Shown: positions 37,401-49,396 of the stretch, piece after piece
Layout of the letters: each line of letters starts with the position of its first letter
Position numbering within the stretch: position 1 is the first letter of the stretch
Source of the DNA: Purshia tridentata
Lineage: Eukaryota; Streptophyta; Magnoliopsida; Rosales; Rosaceae
Assembly: GCA_003254885.1 (NCBI GenBank)
Contig: QANT01004195.1
Location: 112,263-176,262, forward strand
Length of the DNA stretch: 64,000 nt
Reading direction: 5' to 3'
The notes under the pieces: model-generated
Database searches by the model: none
Seen by the model: the letters and a program-made list of their open reading frames with translations, nothing else
What the model was told of the DNA's origin: nothing
Translations under genes and position numbers: made by a program

Positions 37401-40400
37401 GCATTTCCTTTGGGGCATGCAAGAATGTAAATCTGAGATGCAAACCCAAAAGCTCAAATTAGCATTGTCATGATTATTGCTTCAAAGATCATAACTGTGA
37501 TACATTATGTTTCCATGCAAAGTTAAAAATATTTTTGACAAGAGAAACAAAAGAAAAAGGCAAATATGCATAGAATGACAACCAGGAGCAAATAAATAAT
37601 ATATAAATACACATATATGACAAGATTATTTTACCTGACCAGAGATGTTAAAAAGGCATAGCGCATGGTGTCCATTCCAAGACTATGTGTTACGTGTATT
37701 CCAGCTTTAAATCCCTCCATACAGAGAACAACCCTCGACTTATTCTCACCCTCCTCCATTGTAACAGAAAAAGTAGCAAGCAAAGGCCATCCTACAGCTT
37801 CAACCATAGGCCTTATAAGTTCTATCTGCTGTGAAGTATAGAAGACCCCTCTCTTTGCTCCTTGATTCCGAAATATAGCTTGTGTTTTCTTAATGATAGC
37901 TTCACTTTCAGACTTAGTGTCAACAGACACTGCTCTTCTGGGAAGGGCCAGATTAAGAATACTGACAAGGCGTCCTCTCTCTTCACCTTCTGGCTTATAT
38001 CTGCCACTTTTTTCTAGACCAGCAGTCTCATCTTTCATCTTTATCTCTTCTTTAACAATTGAATCATATATTTCTTCCAGAAGTTCTGTTGGGGCACACT
38101 CTTCTGCATCATCTGTAGCATTCATGCGTACAAAATCTGCCTTGGACATCTTGGGCCACACTATTGGATTATGTGCATCAGTATTCAACATTATAACTGC
38201 ATACGCAAGAACATATGCAGTATCTGCATTTTTGAAAAGATCTGGATTATCTGCACAATATCTGCATATGCAACACATGTTAAACAAAATCACTGGCCAT
38301 TAATCAAAAGGGCATATAATCTCAGTACAAAGTGGATACCTAAATCATATTCAGTCATAAATTGGAGTTTACACATTTACAAGGGATATGTGCAGTACAT
38401 AAGTATGAATCTTATGCATGACCATGCACACACTCGACTTTAAATTTTTGCATAGAAAAATTAGAACACAGAAAAAAAAAATTTCCCAAACACACCCCCA
38501 GTACCTTTCTGCAAACTTTTCCATGATGCGATCTATCTTTTGAGCTTCCCCTGGAAGCCGGAATCCTTTAAGAAATTCACGAATCGCAACATCAAACTTC
38601 ATTCCCGAAAATTCCATGGAATCTACATAAGCATGCATCACAGAAAGGGGAAATTCTTCATGGTGACCCAAATATTCCCCAATCATAGCCTGTAAAAATC
38701 ATTAAGAACTAAGAAATCTGTATCAATGTAGAAAAGAACTTGCATAAGAACAGAGATTCCACCTTGTCCAAACTGGAAGTATTTCTCAAAAATTGGGCAA
38801 CTGAACCAGGTGTGTTTTCCACCAACTTATTTGATCTCAGATACTCTACACCCTTTACTGGTTGTCTGTTGAACTGCAACATTATTAATACTATAAATCA
38901 GTTCTAGACAACATCTGGAGCGGTACACAAGAAATTAATCCAGAGATATCAAATTAAGAAGATTAATGCGATCAGTTACCTCAGAGATGGCAGCTTCCAA
39001 TGTAGATTTATGAGCTTTTACCTTCTCAAAGTTACTGGTTGCATCTTGCCTGGCTTTTACATCAACAGACTCTTTGTCTGAAGCTTCTCCTTCAAGAGAC
39101 CGAATCTTTTTACTCTGCTTTTCTGATTCTCCACGTGACTTTTCCCAATCTACTAGTGATTTGAGCACATTCACAAGACACTGGCAAGGTCAAGGAAAAA
39201 GGGGTCATCCAGCAACCTCAGCTACCATCAATGAATATCTATCAGGAAAGAAACATATGATCAACTAGCTGAATCTGAGAAAGGATAAAATTGCTAAACC
39301 TACCTGAAGTGATGAACCTTTTGTTGAAGTTGTCTGTGATACAGAAACCATATTTGGATCTGCATTTTGAGCCCCTTGAGCTATTCTGGATAGAGTTGTA
39401 ACCTATATAACAGTCAGAACACATGGAAGATGTTTTATACTTATGAGAAAAACATTTTTGGATGGAATCTGAATGATGTCAGTGTGAAACAGTAAAAAAA
39501 TATACCATACGCTCAAACAAGTTTGGTGCCTCAAGATCACAGTCATAGTTCACAAATATGTCAACAAGCATCTGAGGATCCTTGCAAACTTTTTCAACCA
39601 TCCTGCAAAACCATTCCTCATCGGAATACCAGGAAAAGAATTAGAAAATTATAATGATCACCCGAGACATACTAAAGTGAAATCCACCCAATATAACTGA
39701 GAGTTACATTTGCATAATAATAGCAATGTAATAATTAGAGAAGGCAATATACCTAAGAACACTTATTTTTTGGTTAGTGGGAAAATCCAAGCCATCCAGG
39801 GATCGTAGAATTATCAAGGGAAAAAAGATGCCTATTTCACCCTGAATAAAATTTGTTGGTATAAGTTACAGAACATATCAAGGTAAATTTCGTAACTAAT
39901 TGTCAAGGTCATACACATACTTTGAGACTTTCTCTGAATCGCAGCAAAAGCACAAAAAAAATTCCAGTTGCATACTGCACAAAGAAAAAGCATGATCAGA
40001 TGCAAAAATTTCATATATTCTATTCAACTCAGATGAAGAAAAGGTATGTGTAAACCTGAAATATGACAGGGGACTGTGAAACTGAAGCCCGCAACAAAGC
40101 ATATGATAGGTATGCTTTCACCGAGTCAATAAAATGGAAGTTCCTAGTAAATGAATGACCAACCCCTTCCAATAAACCCTGAAATTACATAATAAAAAAA
40201 CTGAAAATAAGTTATAAAAAATTCCTTATATAAGTCAAACATATAAGAAATCATCTTCTTGATTTACATATCAACCCTTCTCCTTCCACAGTCTTAAAAG
40301 GATGAAGTTTATCAACTGCTTAATAATTTAAAAAAAATTAGTTTTAAATACTACTTTGAGTTACTGAAAAATGCCAACTGCATTCGTATGTTAAGCATCT

Positions 40401-43400
40401 ATCAATAAAAGCATGCACATAAAAGAATAAATAAATCCCTATTATAACCTGCAGAAGCTCAAGAGACAAAATCCTCGTCTTCAATGTAACTTCATTGTTA
40501 TCTTCCTTCATACCCATCTGCAGACAATAAATTTAAGACTCGTAAAGAAGGCTCGCAACTTCTCTCAACAATTAGAAAACATTGCTCAAAAAACCAACCT
40601 TGCAAAGGGTGCGGAAAACCAGTAAAGCATCACGCTGAACTACGCTCATGCTCTCAAGGTCAATCCCTCTTTAAAAATATCACATTATAGTTATGAGCAA
40701 TAAAAATAAATGTAAAAACATTTGGTGTATTATGAATATAAAAACAAGATATGCTAAAGAATATATCATATCCATACCTGGTTATCTTTTTACCATCTTC
40801 AATATGCACAGCCTTGTCCAAGACAGCCTCTAAGCCCTAAACAACATAACAAGTACAATTTTAGGAAACAAGAAACCTGGCAAGCTAAATACCCTGCATC
40901 TGGAGAGATAGTAAATGGTGGTAAAGCACAGCATCTGATAGTGCATAAGGTCTTAAGAACATATATAACTAAAAAAAATGTGTACTTTGATGTCAGCACC
41001 ACCAGCAAGATTATGAAGCTCCTCGACAGATGCAATAGGTGTGTCTTTGGCCTGGTTAAGTGCATCTCCTAAACTCATTTCTTTCTCATTTTCGTCTGCC
41101 ACCGAAGTTTCTTCAACTTTTGTATTTGAACTTTGTGCTAATATGGCCTCTGTGTGTTCAGCAGAACCAGATGATGCAACCTGAAGTCCCTGCAATAAAT
41201 TACAAACTTTCAACAAGACAGTTTAAAACAGCTAAATTTTCTGCCTCTCCTGTACCAGACTACAGATAAAGACATTAGGAACTGAAGGATTAAATTCTCA
41301 CCGGATCGGTCTCCATTCTCCTGAATATGATGCTGATCATCTGGGTAAGCATTGCCTTTGATGTTGCTTGGTTTATAGGACTCTTGCTACAAGTTCAAAT
41401 TACAACTCATTAGCACTACTTAAAATTGATATTGGGTACCTTTAGACAAATGTAAAAGTACCTGTGCAGAGCAATATTGTAGCACACTCTGATAACTCCC
41501 AACAAAGGTTCCCCATGAACTGAAACATAACTAAAATAAGTAAGAATAATTTCCACACAGAAAATTTTAGAAAAGAAAAAAACACAACAAACAAGCACCA
41601 AACATACCAATGCACAAATTGGCTAAGATACATGGTTACGGCATATATACGACTGTGCAAAACAAGCAATCATATCTACATATTACATAATAATGATCAA
41701 GAATATTGCAACAAAGAGACCCAGTGCTACAATATATATGAATACATTTACATCAATACACGGCCCAACAATTCATATAACAGACTAGGAAAAGAATACA
41801 TGATACCCGTACTTCCTCAATAACATACCTCTGAACTTTGCAGATGCCACAGCAGTAAGAAGGACCTTCAGCACTTGCAGGACGGTACTGCACATCATTC
41901 CTTAAAGTAAGAATAACAAGCCACATATATTGGGAGAAAACCACCAATATGCATGACACATACCTATCAGGTGATGAGTTGTCAACACAACTGCAAGCCA
42001 TGTTCAGAATGTCTGTATACAGCGGTGCACTTTTACCATCATCTAAGCCAGGATCTCCCTCTAAATGATCATATGCGATGAGTTTCTGTGCTTATAAAAT
42101 TTGAAAAACAAGTTAGCTATTACAGTGACGTAGATGCACAAATTATAGATCGCAACACCAAATCTTATTTAACGATAAAATGGAGCAATGGCCAATTGTT
42201 TAAGAATGCAGATACTGAGATAAAACAAAGATTTCCTCATGCCTCATGTCAGAAACCCACAAAATATCACTTTCTTGAAAGCACATAATATTAAATATAC
42301 AAATCAACAAATAATGAAGATGCATACATGAAGACAATCCAGAGCAGGTTCTAGGACTTTCAAGTTTTTTGTCTCAAATGCAAGTCGTAGTGGATTCAGA
42401 ACAAGCTCCGCCTGAGCTCCTTCTAAGGTGTGCCCGGCACTTGCTAGGACAGTTGAAATAGTTCTACTTATGTTCACCGGCTGGCCAACAGAATCTGCCT
42501 CCTCAGAAGTTGTCTCAGACTGACCTGGTTCTGTACCAGTTTTTGCAATTCCACCTTCTGTTTCAAGAGAACTACAAAATGGAAGTGGTCCAAACGTCAA
42601 AACAAGAGGACCTACGTGTCTGATTGTCTGATCATGTTCTCATGTATTAATATTGTTTGGTAAATTTTTTTATATTTTTTGGTCGAAGGTATCATTTTAG
42701 ATAAACTAATGAAAATGCAAAGCTGTTAAATCTGATAATAAGAAACCCAAGCTTATTGTCTTGATCTAAATACATGTGGATTAAGTTCAACTATTGCAGC
42801 TAAAAATGAATGAGCAAAACTGGGGAAAATATTGCAAAGTCTATGATGCGCATGAACCAAGCATAAAGAGTTTCACAGGTCAAAGATAACATAATAAAGT
42901 CAAATGGCTAGCAACCATCGTCATTTCAAATGTTTTTACAAAAATATCCATAATATATCATCAAGATTGAATCCATCCAGGACATGATTGCAAAATAAGC
43001 AAAACAACAACATTCTGCAAATCTGCATATTAAAGGAGGAGAGGGGAAGAAAGAGGACTATTAGTCAAGCTACAAATTATAGACCTTCCATCACCATCTG
43101 AAGATGTAGCTTGATTCTTCTCACTTGGCACAGCATGTTGAGTCTGATCAACCTCTTTCGTACTGTCTAAAAAACAGAGAAATAAATGTGTGTGTGAGAA
43201 AGATAAGAAAGAGAGAAAAAGGGAGAGTATACGAACTTCATCACCAAAATTGAAAAAAAATGTACGAGAAGTCCATAAAATCCAAGATACATCTTCAAAC
43301 AAAAAAAAAAAAAAAACAAAACCACAGATCACATATCAAGATACATTAGACTAAACGATATCTTTAAGAAGCTTTGTCAAAGGCAGCCAAAGAGAAGCTA

Positions 43401-43961
43401 TGTAAGAACCTAAACCTACCCAAAGAAAATCCACTTCCCCTTCATTGCCACAAAAATAAAGAAGCCGATTGTTCCTTTCCAAACAAACATTTAAAAAAAG
43501 AGCCAATCATGCATATTTTCAATGACTGACTGCCTTTTTGCAACAAACATCAAATTCAAACTAACATATACAAAATTAAACACAAAGAAACAACACTCAT
43601 TCTTAAGCTCAGACTAGCTCCACATTATCGCGCATCATAGGTTGGCAGACCTGCCAATAACGCATGCCTCATTCAACAGAAGCAAATCATGAACAGAATT
43701 TGATTTTCATTTTTCACCTAAATCATACTTCAAACTTGGTCTCGGATCATTCAAAGTCCCATACATACATATGCACGTGAATATATATCTATACCATATA
43801 TATATATACATAATTGTAAATTGTATATGGAGGGGAACGAGAATGAAACCTAAATAAGCCTGAATAGCCTTCTGAAGGTCAGGATACTTTTTGGCAGAGC
43901 ACTCTTTGAGCATCGACTCGTATGCTCGGGTCACGAAACCTCCAGCTGCACCACCCGCCAT
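31494..43961 (-). CDS. BIG5: SEC7-domain ARF guanine-nucleotide exchange factor, BIG5/MIN7-like
   Basis: Activates ARF GTPases for vesicle formation at the trans-Golgi network; Arabidopsis BIG5 (MIN7/BEN1) acts in endosomal recycling and immunity. Coding exons (minus), first to last start: 43961, 43166, 42571, 42085, 41887, 41519, 41386, 41189, 40836, 40668, 40517, 40178, 39974, 39841, 39602, 39402, 39180, 38873, 38689, 38261, 37432, 36449, 36098, 35881, 35163, 34585, 34346, 33725, 33412, 32941, 32728, 31799, 31556; stop at 31494. The 33 exons sum to 1790 aa in frame. The start [13 protein letters not shown] fits BIG5, not BIG1-4, from memory. The HUS motif NYDCD is present, then the SEC7 domain at about 600-790 with the catalytic glutamic finger in FRLPGE (E694). 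The C-terminal helical-repeat region is complete. A 5' UTR intron is likely at 43985-44105. Confidence 0.95.
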
Positions 43962-43984
43962 CTTCAACTACGACCCGAATCCGC

Positions 43985-44105
43985 CTGCAATTCGGATCCA
44001 ATCAAGATCCATTTACAGACGAATCGTAAAATGATAACTGAGCAATGAGTGTTCATTACACAAATCACAGAATCGAAGAGAGATATAGAGAGAATTGTGC
44101 GTTAC
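43985..44105 (-). other. Predicted 5' UTR intron of BIG5-like gene
   Basis: On the minus strand, AACAAG precedes a GTAACG donor near 44105 and TTGCAG precedes GCGGATTC near 43984, about 23 bases before the start codon. Sites and spacing are good, but no transcript is available. Confidence 0.5.
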
Positions 44106-44340
44106 CTTGTTCAGATTGATAGCTGAAGACGATGAAAGTGAAACGAGAAACCAAGTGCGATGAGTTTGGAGGAGAAAATTGAAGATCTGGAAAAGCCAAT
44201 GGTGGCCGGTCGATCAAGGACTAGTAGATCTCATTCTCATCTATTGCATGGGTCGTGAAGAGTCCTAGTATGGTTTACTGGTCTGTGTCTAGTAGAGAAA
44301 AAATGGAGCTGGTTCAGATTTCGGGTCGTATTTTGATTAT

Positions 44341-44686
44341 AGGCTTATTTGCACGTTTACCCCTAAAATTATAAATTTGTCTCAATTTATTACTTGAAAG
44401 TTAAGTGGTATATTTTAAACCCCCATAAATTTATCTTGTGTATCACACAGCTCGAAACATTCAAGTTTGTTAACTTATCTGTTTAATTGATCATATAATA
44501 TCTATTATTTATGTATCAGGACACTTTCATCACAGTTCAACCTGTGGTATTGACGGATTTAATGGCTTCAAGTAATATGGAACATAGGTAAATTTTTAAG
44601 TGATAAGTTAAACTATTAAACTTTGAAGGAGTAAAATGAAATAAAATTATAATTTTGAAGGGATAAATGTGCGAATAAACTTTTAT
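44341..44686. mobile_element. MITE-like palindromic element upstream of BIG5-like gene
   Basis: The left arm (about 44341-44412, beginning GCTTATTTGCACGTTTACCC) is matched in inverse by the right arm (about 44613-44686, reversed GTTTATTCGCACATTTATCC). Similarity extends inwards so that most of the 346 bases is palindromic. It lies about 380 bases upstream of the start codon. Confidence 0.7.
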
Positions 44687-45237
44687 TTTAACCCCTTAAA
44701 ATTTAATATATTATTCTTCAAGGACAATTGAAAATGAGTGCCGCTATTTAAACGCTCATTTTTCTCTTACTAGACACCTGACTTTCTCATTTATTGAATT
44801 ACAATTTTAACCTATAAACTAAAAGACCATAATACCCTCGTACACACCCCAACACAACCTCTAGCTCCATAGGGTGACACTTGCAATGGCCTTCCATTCT
44901 CTCTTAATCCCTCTTTGCCTATTTCCTCTATCTCCTCTATATCTTCTCTCTCCCTCCTCTTTGTCTATTCTTTGCCTTTCTTTCTCCTTCTTCTTCCTTG
45001 CTAGAAAGAGGTAGGTCAAACCCAACCCCTCCTCGCCCCGCCCATCCTTACCCAACCCCGATAGCCAAACCCAAGAAAGGAGAATTAGACTTAGCAAAAT
45101 GAGAGAATAAGAATAGAACGTGTTGAATTTGGAGATGCAATATGGAAGTGATTACAAGTCTAATTCGTTTTTATTTATTCTTATTGTTATCTACTTATAT
45201 GAAGATTCTGAACTTTTGAAAAAGCAAGACACAAAAC

Positions 45238-45385
45238 AAAAAAGAGAAAGAGAGAGGAAGAGGAAGAGGAAGAGATTCGATTCGGCCAGCCCTTCCCAGC
45301 AAAAAAATTCGAGTGGAAGAGAAAGTGAGAGAGAAAGAGAAAAACCGAAAGAGAAGGAGAAAGAGAAAGAGAGATAGAGAGAAGA
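45238..45385. repeat. GA-rich low-complexity tract
   Basis: Mostly AGAGA, AAGAG and GGAAGA units; open frames on both strands here are an artefact of composition. Confidence 0.8.
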
Positions 45386-45396
45386 GGAACTCCAGC

Positions 45397-45555
45397 AATA
45401 AATCCAACAACCATAGGCTGTGGACGTGTAGGGGATGGAATTGAGCTTGGGTGGTTGTGGGTGTGGGTGTGTGTGTGTGTGTGTGTGTGTGTNAATAAAT
45501 CCAACAACCATAGGCTGTGGACGTGTAGGGGATGGAATTGAGCTTGGGTGGTTGT

Positions 45556-45589
<34 letters not shown>
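45397..45589. repeat. Direct duplication with (GT)n runs around a single N
   Basis: The segment starting AATAAATCCAACAACCATAG occurs at 45397-45492 and again at 45494-45589, each ending in a GT run, with one N at 45493 between them. The copies are almost identical apart from the GT run. This is most simply two contig ends that overlap but were not merged. Confidence 0.85.
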
Positions 45590-45592
<3 letters not shown>

Positions 45593-46592
45593 TTTTAGGT
45601 GGATGTGAGTATTTTGAAATTTTAAGAGTGTTTTTTGAAAAATTATAAAATGTGTAAGAGTAAAGAATGTGTAAAGAGAGAGGCCAAAAAAATAAAAAAG
45701 AATGTGTAAAGAGAAGGCAGATCAGTAGATCGGTCTACGAATATATTCTAACCATCAACATATTCCTAATTATTCCTCTACCCCAAATTCATGATGCCCA
45801 TATTACACTTGAAAATGGCCTAGCCTGCCGTGCTCTCATACCTTATCTCCAGTTGTTCATTGTTTGCTTCATTTTTATTAAGTAGCATTTGTTTAATAAA
45901 TTTAATCGTTCAAAACTCAGGGGACATTTGTATGAGAAAATACACAGTAATAAATATTAGTATCTTAATTCTAACCTTTTATCGCAAGAAAATATCGAAC
46001 CTCACAATAATTTAATTTTCTTCAATTATCTATCACAAGTTACAACACTGTGGAGGCCAAAGTCGTCTGACATATGATTATTATTGTGAGACTCGAATTT
46101 AAATTACCTTTTCACAAAGTAAAGAACAATAACACACTACAAATAGTTAGTTGGTAGGTATATGAATAATTTAGATGAAATTATGTAAATGGGGTAAGAA
46201 AAAACCATAATTGGCAGACAAATGTAGATTAATGAGCACCAAAGTGACACTTTTGGTCTAACCCAACTATTATTCGATACAAATTTGATACAATCCAACA
46301 ATGGAAATAAAAAATATTGCGTGACTAACCTTATGACCGAAAGTGAAAAAGGAATAAATATAAAACTGAAAACTAAAAAGCATAAACTTGAAGCTGGGTG
46401 TGGACCTCAGTTTATAAAAAACTTCAAGGGTCAAGTAAATTACATAATACACGTAATTAATTCACAATATATCTATTTATTTTTTCTGGACTAATCAAGA
46501 ATCACCACAATTAATTAATTAATTTATACACTGATATGATATCGATCGTCACTAATTCTAATAATAATGTAACTAGTCGTGTAATTAATTAT

Positions 46593-47249
46593 TTATAATA
46601 ATAGATCCTCCCCAAAAAGGTAGAGCAGTCTCTCCACGGCCCAGCTGGGCTGCTGGACTCTGCTGTGTTCCCAACTCAAGCTTTGGATCTGGGATGACGT
46701 CAGCAGAGGGGTCCTGCAAAGTGGGCACGTCCTGTGATTATCATCATCGTCATGTTGATGATGATGATGGTGGTCATGGTAGTCCAGCCACCTGTCTATG
46801 CATTCGGTGTGGAACACGTGGCAGCAGTTCCTCAGCTCCCTGACCTCATCCCCCATCTCCAATTGGCTCAAGCAGACAGCACACGTGTCCCCATCTGAGC
46901 CGCTCTTTCCCATTGATGATCTCTTGGTGACGATTTCCTCGAAGGTGGTACGCCCGAGACAGTCTCTGATCAATTGGGATGAAGAAGAAGAAGCAGAAGA
47001 AGAACAGGAGCAAGAAGAAGAGGCCACAGTGACAGGAGAAGGTTGGTGTTCATAGTAATTATCATGGTCAACAGAGGAACTATTAGAGAGGCTTTGTCTG
47101 AGTCTGAAGGCCCAATAAAAGGCCCATCTAATGAGGGCGATTACAAAAGCTGCTTTGTACAGTAGATGGCTTTCTATCAAACCCGAGGAGGATGAGTCGT
47201 CCACAACAAACAAACCCATTGGAGCATATGAAAGCAGTGAACAGACCAT
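46593..47249 (-). CDS. RING-H2 finger E3 ubiquitin ligase (RHA1B/BRH1-like)
   Basis: Predicted membrane-associated E3 ligase that recruits an E2 through its RING-H2 domain. Single exon, 218 aa. A hydrophobic segment at about 30-50 may be a membrane anchor; a Ser/Cys-rich low-complexity stretch spans about 73-91. The RING runs from C123 to about C168: CAVCL, then C-x-H-x2-H-x2-C in NCCHVFHTEC, then IDRWL, and CPLCR. Between the sixth and seventh metal ligands is an unusual His/Asp-rich insertion (about 138-152), making that loop 24 residues where about 11 is usual. After the RING comes a short tail with WEHSRVQQPSW. The family resembles Arabidopsis RHA1B and BRH1; the target is unknown. Confidence 0.92.
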   Translation of the reverse strand: MVCSLLSYAPMGLFVVDDSSSSGLIESHLLYKAAFVIALIRWAFYWAFRLRQSLSNSSSVDHDNYYEHQPSPVTVASSSCSCSSSASSSSSQLIRDCLGRTTFEEIVTKRSSMGKSGSDGDTCAVCLSQLEMGDEVRELRNCCHVFHTECIDRWLDYHDHHHHHQHDDDDNHRTCPLCRTPLLTSSQIQSLSWEHSRVQQPSWAVERLLYLFGEDLLL

Positions 47250-47345
47250 ATAAGCAAATTATGAAATAATTAGCAGAGAGCCAGAGATCAGAGGAGGAAG
47301 AAGGAGAAGAGAGAAAAGGGGAAGTTGCCAATAGCCGGAGGCGTA

Positions 47346-47352
47346 TTTTATA
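47346..47352 (-). promoter_or_regulatory. TATA box of the RING-H2 gene
   Basis: A perfect TATAAAA on the minus strand about 97 bases upstream of the start codon, a good distance for a core promoter with a 5' UTR of roughly 65 bases. Confidence 0.5.
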
Positions 47353-47982
47353 AGGAGTATGTGGGGTGGGGTGAATTGTAAAGATGATGCCAGTGGGACC
47401 CATTGCTTTTTAGCTTTTCTTCTTTTTTCTCTCATTAGGAGTAAAAGTTGGCACTGACTCATCATCGTGTCAGTTACTTATTATGCCAGCATTTGTGTAG
47501 TCTTCTTTTTTAATCAATTATTTTTTATAAATTTCTGTTTTTATATTTTGTTAATATTTTCAACAAAAAAAATATTATTATTACCTACCACTAACTAATT
47601 AGTTGATAATAATAACAATATTAAGATATGATTCAAACTCGAATTTCGGGGAACAACTAGAATTAGAATGACTAGTTCTCACTATTTTGTAACATCAGAA
47701 GCATCACATTTTCAAAAATATATAACAATTAATGTACATCAATCATGAAATCATCTAATCAGTTAAGGACATAATGCAGTTGAATAGTTTGTGCATGTGA
47801 GTGAGTCAATCAGGTCGGTGGCTCTATCATTTAAATTCTTTTCCTTATTTTCTTAGTAGAAAGATTAGGTACACTGTACACAGAATTAGAATATAAATTC
47901 GTAATAAGACATCATTAAAGTTAAAGCAGGTGGAATCTGATCATATAACACTACAATCCACTTTTTTCCAATGATTTTTTAA

Positions 47983-48357
47983 GAAAAATGCTTGGGTCCT
48001 CAAGCCCGTCAAACGTCATAATTCCGCCATACCGGTTCAAAATTGGAATCGTTTAATTTTTAAATTACCTAATAAATATCACCTCTACAAAAAATCAACT
48101 CAATTGAAAATCGTTTAATTGTACAATTATTAACGAATAAATATAAGGTCATAGTTAAAAGATCAAACCATGTATCTATTGGTTAACAGTTATACAATCA
48201 AACGATTTCCGATTGAGTTGATTTTTTCCAGAAATGATCTTTATTAGGTGATCTAAAAATTGAACGTTTTTTATCTTGAGCCGGCATGACGAAATTATGA
48301 TTTTTGGCGGGCTTGAGGACAAAGTTGGTCCTCAAGCTTGAAGACCCGAGCATTGTC
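47983..48357. mobile_element. Mutator-like MITE, copy 1
   Basis: A 375-base palindromic element with imperfect terminal repeats (GAAAAATGCTTGGGTCCTCA against, reversed, GACAATGCTCGGGTCTTCA). A perfect 10-base target-site duplication, GATTTTTTAA, lies at 47973-47982 and 48358-48367, which fits the 8-11 bases of Mutator-like elements. The inner part is also palindromic around ATCGTTTAATTGTACAA-type blocks. It has no coding capacity. Confidence 0.85.
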
Positions 48358-48529
48358 GATTTTTTAATTCTTTTATATATATGTATAAATAGCTTTTGAC
48401 GATGATACGCACGCATGACTCATTGCATGTTTAGTTACCCATCCTACTCACATCCCACCAAAATTCCAAATTTCCCACTACTTTACTGTGATTTGTGATA
48501 AGAATGCCCCCACAAGACCATTACTTTAA

Positions 48530-48925
48530 GGAAAATGCTTGGGAGGACCAACTTTATCCTCAAGTTTGCAAAAAATCATAGTTTTGTCGTGTCAGTTCAA
48601 GATCAGAAATGTTTAATTTTTATATCTCTTATTAAAGATCATCTCTAAAAAAAATCAATTCAATCGAAAATCGTTTAATTATACAACTATTAACAAATAA
48701 ATATACGGTCATAGTTAAAAGAGTGATTTATTGATCAAACCGTATATCTATTCATTAACAGTTATACAACTAAACGATTTTCAATTGAGTTAATTTTTTC
48801 CAGAAATAATCTTTATTAAGTAATCTAAAAATTGAACAGTTTCGATCTTGAGCCGGTAGGATAGAACTATAATTTTTTATGACCTTGGGAACAAATTGTC
48901 CTCAAGTTTGAGGCAAACATTGTCC
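48530..48925. mobile_element. Mutator-like MITE, copy 2
   Basis: A 396-base element of the same family as the one 170 bases to the left: ends GGAAAATGCTTGGG and, reversed, GGACAATGTTTG, with shared inner blocks (AAAATCGTTTAATTATACAA, GGTCATAGTTAAAAGA). Target-site duplication TTACTTTAA / TTACTTTAG (one mismatch) at 48521-48529 and 48926-48934. Confidence 0.85.
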
Positions 48926-49396
48926 TTACTTTAGTGCTTCCAGCAGCATGCACACTACAACAACACTCGAACAAAAGTTGACTAAAGGTGATGATGCTCT
49001 ATTGCCTTTCGGCAAACATCAAAGACCATAACAGCAAAAAATTCATTTCATTTTCGCATAAAGGTGCAGGATAGGGTGATATGATGATCCCCTTTCCTTT
49101 TCTTATCACATCTTACATACAATACAAAGCTGGCCATTGCAAACAGAAGATGGTTTTTCACAAGATTTTCTTTCAGTACAACTTGTGTTTGATTTCCACT
49201 GCCTTGGAAGGGAACTCTTATTGACACTCCCATGTCTTGTAGCCAGCTTCCTTTGTCATGCTTATCATCATATATAACAGAAACCCATCAAGAAGTTTGT
49301 CACAAAAAATTTCTTGAGTGAAAACAAATGACTTGCACGCGTAGCAAAAGTATGTATATCACCCTCTCAGATTCCCTGACTAGCAGCACACGGTTT

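Larger units (their letters stand above)
43962..46592. other. Intergenic between BIG5-like and RING-H2 genes
   Basis: Left end is the 5' UTR and promoter of the ARF-GEF gene. It then holds an inverted-repeat element (44341-44686), a GA-rich tract (45238-45385), a duplicated segment with GT runs around an N (45397-45589), and AT-rich DNA up to the RING-H2 3' end. I see no gene. Confidence 0.5.
47250..49396. other. Intergenic between RING-H2 and FYVE-ankyrin genes
   Basis: Contains the RING-H2 promoter, AT-rich DNA, two related Mutator-type MITEs (47983-48357 and 48530-48925), and the 3' flank of the FYVE-ankyrin gene. No gene is seen. Confidence 0.5.

Noticed and set aside
45190-45510. Open frames of about 70-106 codons on both strands
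   Set aside because: Produced by GA/CT and GT low-complexity sequence, and some run through the N.
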